Shown one piece after another: positions 61,616 to 64,000 of a stretch of 64,000 nt of DNA. The notes under the pieces were generated by a model that ran no database searches, was not told the origin of the DNA, and was given only the letters and a program-made list of their open reading frames with translations. Made by a program: the position numbers and the translations under genes. This DNA comes from UBA668 sp043721915 (GTDB lineage Bacteria > Actinomycetota > Acidimicrobiia > Acidimicrobiales > Ilumatobacteraceae), in the NCBI GenBank assembly GCA_043721915.1, contig JAYSPV010000082.1, positions 12,616-76,615 of the forward strand. The letters run 5' to 3'. How positions within the stretch are numbered: position 1 is the stretch's first letter; every line of letters starts with the position of its first letter.

Positions 61616-62766
61616 CGCACACGCCCGCTGAGAAGATTGCGGTCACCTTCGCTCGCGTGCTGCGTGGGGCGGGCCTACGCGTCCCGATGGGCAGCGTGCT
61701 CACCTTCGTCGATGCTCTCGGCCAGGTCGGCCTCGACGACCGCGACCAGGTCTACTGGGCGGGACGCGCCACCCTCGTGCGTAAGCCCGAGGACATCGAG
61801 CTGTACGACCGCTCGTTCGCGGTGTTCTGGCTGGCCGCCGCCGGGGGCGTCGACGAGACGGCGCACGATACGCTGCAGATCACGCTTGCGGTCGACGACG
61901 ACAGCGACGAGGAAGGCGACGACGCCTCCGACGACAGCACCCAAGCCGACGACACACCACACCTGGTCCTGCGTTTCAGTCCGATGGAGGTGCTGCGCCA
62001 CAAGGACTTCGCTCAGTACACCGACGACGAAATACGTCTTGCCCAGGACCTGATGACCCAGCTGCGGTTCATCGGCCCACCGCGCCGATCGTTCCGCTAC
62101 AGCGCGGCCCGCAGCGGCCGGCGGCCGGACCTGCAGGCCACGGTTCGAGCCTCGCTGCGGGCGGGCGGCGAGCCGATCCGTCGCCACTGGCGCGAGCCGG
62201 GCGAACGACTGCGCCGGCTGGTGCTGCTGCTCGACATCTCCGGCTCGATGGAGCCGTACGCACGGGCCATGCTGCGCTTCGTGCACGCGGCGGTGTCCGG
62301 GCGCCAACGGGTGGAGGCGTTCGCCATTGGCACCCGCCTGACGCGCATGACCAAGGAGCTGCACAGCCGCGACCCCGACACGGCCCTGGCTGCCGCCAGC
62401 CAGCGGGTGCACGACTGGAGCGGTGGCACGCGCCTGGGCGATTGCCTGCGGGTGTTCAACGACCAATGGGGTGTGCGCGGCATGGCCCGCGGTGCGATCG
62501 TCGTGATCCTCAGCGACGGATGGGACCGCGGCGATCCGCAGGTGTTGGCGGATCAGATGCAGCGCCTGCAACGGATCTCGTACCAGACCGTGTGGGTCAA
62601 TCCACTAAAGGTCACCCCGGGGTATGCGCCGCTCGCGCGAGGCATGGCCGCTGCGCTGCCGTTCGTCGACGACTTCGTCGAAGGCCATAGCCTGGTCGCC
62701 ATGCACGAGTTGGCACGGGTGATCGCCGGGGCACCGCAGCGCCGGCAGTCGGCGGTTGCACGATGA
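61612..62766 (+). CDS. VWA-domain protein (CoxE-like)
   Basis: The 384-residue protein has a C-terminal VWA domain with the MIDAS motif LLLDISGSMEPYARAML and a later GGTRLGDCL and ILSDGWDRGD. The N-terminal half is helical, with an acidic stretch (DDDSDEEGDDASDDS). This is the CoxE layout, a partner of CoxD in hydroxylase maturation. GTG 61612 overlaps the upstream stop and the end overlaps the XdhC gene by four bases. Confidence 0.92.
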   Translation: MTHTPAEKIAVTFARVLRGAGLRVPMGSVLTFVDALGQVGLDDRDQVYWAGRATLVRKPEDIELYDRSFAVFWLAAAGGVDETAHDTLQITLAVDDDSDEEGDDASDDSTQADDTPHLVLRFSPMEVLRHKDFAQYTDDEIRLAQDLMTQLRFIGPPRRSFRYSAARSGRRPDLQATVRASLRAGGEPIRRHWREPGERLRRLVLLLDISGSMEPYARAMLRFVHAAVSGRQRVEAFAIGTRLTRMTKELHSRDPDTALAAASQRVHDWSGGTRLGDCLRVFNDQWGVRGMARGAIVVILSDGWDRGDPQVLADQMQRLQRISYQTVWVNPLKVTPGYAPLARGMAAALPFVDDFVEGHSLVAMHELARVIAGAPQRRQSAVAR

Positions 62767-63080
62767 AGGAACTGATCGACGACATCGACCGCTGGCGCGC
62801 CGCCGGCGCCCGCGTCGCCATCGCCAGAGTGGTCGACATCGAAGGTTCAGGGCCTCGCGAGCCGGGGGCTGCAATGGCCGTCAACGAGCACGGCGAGGTG
62901 GCCGGCAGCGTCAGTGGCGGTTGCGTCGAGAGCGCGGTCGTGTCCGAGGCGCTGGCCATCCTGCACGGCGAGGCCCCGGCTCGCATCGTCACGTTCGGCT
63001 ACAGCGACGACGAGGCGTTCGCCGTCGGCCTCACGTGCGGGGGCATCATCCGGCTGTTCATCGAGCCGCTGGATTGGTGA
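62763..63080 (+). CDS. XdhC/CoxI-domain protein (short)
   Basis: The 105-residue protein consists of one XdhC_CoxI domain: ARVVDIEGSGPREPGAAMAV, SVSGGCVESAVVSEAL and FGYSDDEAFAVGLTCGG. Such domains bind the molybdenum cofactor and insert its sulfido ligand. In most XdhC proteins this domain is fused to a Rossmann part; here it is separate. It is coupled to the VWA gene and to the second XdhC gene (GTGA). Confidence 0.9.
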   Translation: MKELIDDIDRWRAAGARVAIARVVDIEGSGPREPGAAMAVNEHGEVAGSVSGGCVESAVVSEALAILHGEAPARIVTFGYSDDEAFAVGLTCGGIIRLFIEPLDW

Positions 63081-63883
63081 ACGTGCTGTACGACGCCTTG
63101 CGCGCCCACATCCTGGCGCAGGACCCGGTGGCCCTCGTCACGATCATCGACGGGCCGGGCATCGGCAGCAAGCTGCTGGTCACGACCGACGCAACGCCGC
63201 TGGGCACTCTCGGCGGCGCCGAGCTCGACCGCATTGCCGCACGCGATGCGCTGGCCGAGCTCGAAGCGGGGCGCAGCGGCATCCGACACTACGGGCCCAA
63301 CGGCGAGACCACACCGGAGGACCTGGCCGGCACACCAACGGTCGCCGCGTTCATCGAGAGCTGGGCGCCGCCACCGCAGATGTGGATCTTCGGGGCCGTG
63401 GATTTCACTGCCGCACTGGCGAAGGTCGCCAAGCTGCTCGGCTACCGGGTGACGGTCTGCGATGCCCGCGAGATCTTCGCCACCCGGCGCCGCTTCCCGA
63501 TGGCCGATGAGGTCGTCGTCTCCTGGCCGGGGCCCGTGTTCGCCGAGCGCGGCGGCGACCTCAGCCCCCGTGACGCGGTCTGCATCCTCACCCACGACCC
63601 GAAGTTCGACGTGCCGGCGGTGCAGGGCGCGCTGGCCACCGCAGCCGGCTACATCGGGGTGATGGGCAGCAGGACGACGCACGCCAAGCGACTGGAACGC
63701 CTTGCGGAGGTGGGCATCGATCGGCCCGAGCAACTGCGACGGCTGATGTCGCCGATCGGGCTCGATCTCGGCGCCCGCACCCCGGAGGAGACAGCGGTGT
63801 CGATCTGCGCCGAGATCATCGCCAGCCGCACCGGCCGCGCCGCGCCGTCATTGCGCGGCGCGAGCGGGCCGATCCACGGCTGA
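63077..63883 (+). CDS. XdhC-family protein with Rossmann C-terminal domain
   Basis: The 268-residue protein has an N-terminal degenerate CoxI-like segment (ALVTIIDGPGIGSKLLVTTD, GTLGGAELD) and a C-terminal XdhC Rossmann domain (MWIFGAVDFTAALAKVAKLL, then ILTHDPKFDVPAV and YIGVMGSRTTHAKRLERL). It should handle sulfuration and insertion of the molybdenum cofactor into the hydroxylase. Start GTG 63077 overlaps the short CoxI gene. Confidence 0.9.
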   Translation: MNVLYDALRAHILAQDPVALVTIIDGPGIGSKLLVTTDATPLGTLGGAELDRIAARDALAELEAGRSGIRHYGPNGETTPEDLAGTPTVAAFIESWAPPPQMWIFGAVDFTAALAKVAKLLGYRVTVCDAREIFATRRRFPMADEVVVSWPGPVFAERGGDLSPRDAVCILTHDPKFDVPAVQGALATAAGYIGVMGSRTTHAKRLERLAEVGIDRPEQLRRLMSPIGLDLGARTPEETAVSICAEIIASRTGRAAPSLRGASGPIHG

Positions 63884-63906
63884 CGGCTGGCCGGGGGTGC
63901 CGACGT

Positions 63907-64000
63907 TCAGCCGATCGGGTTGCCGAACCGAGCCGAGTCGGCCTTGCGCTTGGAGATGAACGAAACCTCCACGGTGCGACCGGTGAACGGCGAGTGGATG
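63907..64000 (-). CDS. unidentified protein, C-terminal fragment
   Basis: On the minus strand a frame open at the window edge ends at TGA 63909-63907, encoding ..FTGRTVEVSFISKRK, then a serine- and arginine-containing tail ending NPIG. Only ~30 residues are visible. It converges with the XdhC gene. The sequence looks coding but is too short to assign. Confidence 0.5.
   Translation of the reverse strand, partial: IHSPFTGRTVEVSFISKRKADSARFGNPIG

Noticed and set aside
1..64000. CRISPR arrays, tRNA or rRNA genes.
   Set aside because: No regularly spaced repeats, cloverleaf-type sequence or rRNA motif was seen by eye in the gaps; a covariance-model scan would be decisive.

Overview
The window is chromosomal DNA from a high-GC actinobacterium, most likely class Acidimicrobiia. 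Supporting signs are many GTG starts and ATGA/GTGA gene overlaps, a conservon-type signalling operon, a mycothiol S-conjugate amidase, an F420-type LLM oxidoreductase, a WS/DGAT wax-ester synthase, two DUF222 HNH proteins, and the actinobacterial order mazG - eno - divIC. The class assignment is inference; no rRNA or tRNA gene was seen.

Layout. 1-2.8 kb: the end of a PD-(D/E)XK nuclease gene, a PAP2 phosphatase, WS/DGAT and two small proteins. 2.9-8.5 kb: a four-gene conservon (kinase-like sensor, roadblock, DUF742, GTPase) on the minus strand, divergent from a DUF4388/PATAN-like protein and a coiled-coil protein. 8.6-13.3 kb: a lipocalin-like DUF7064-type protein, a CIA30-like gene with a damaged 5' end, and a two-component system beside a small membrane protein. 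13.9-17.3 kb: four overlapping genes, three of them for exported products including a zinc metalloprotease. 17.7-20.4 kb: a kinase-like phosphotransferase, a maleylpyruvate-isomerase-like protein and an LLM oxidoreductase.

20.5-25.8 kb is a decayed type I restriction-modification locus (hsdM-hsdS-hsdR). hsdR has three frameshifts, hsdM has an in-frame stop codon, and a deletion joins hsdM to hsdS. An apparently intact Phd/RelE toxin-antitoxin pair with a palindromic operator lies between hsdS and hsdR. 26-44.6 kb is mostly housekeeping or core: an HNH protein, an S9 peptidase, NudC, a thiolase, a thermonuclease, a YdjC deacetylase, Mca with a tiny SCP2-like protein, a PEBP lipoprotein, a GGDEF-EAL protein, two intramembrane proteases (CPBP and rhomboid), a PPIC-like lipoprotein, MazG, enolase and DivIC.

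44.7-64 kb is dominated by a dispersed molybdenum-hydroxylase system. The large subunit (44.7-47.0 kb) is separated from the FeS and FAD subunits (54.7-56.0 kb) by an HNH gene, an aminotransferase-SDR-SDR-Lrp operon, an FTR1 iron permease and a YibE/F protein. The CoxD/CoxE/XdhC maturation genes follow at 60.7-63.9 kb. A PAP2 protein with a coupled PIN protein, an FAD amine-oxidase-like enzyme and a GlgX-like glycosidase lie in between. The large subunit carries the PYRGAGR loop, so it is probably not a true CO dehydrogenase; the hydroxylase, transaminase and dehydrogenases may serve one unknown catabolic route.
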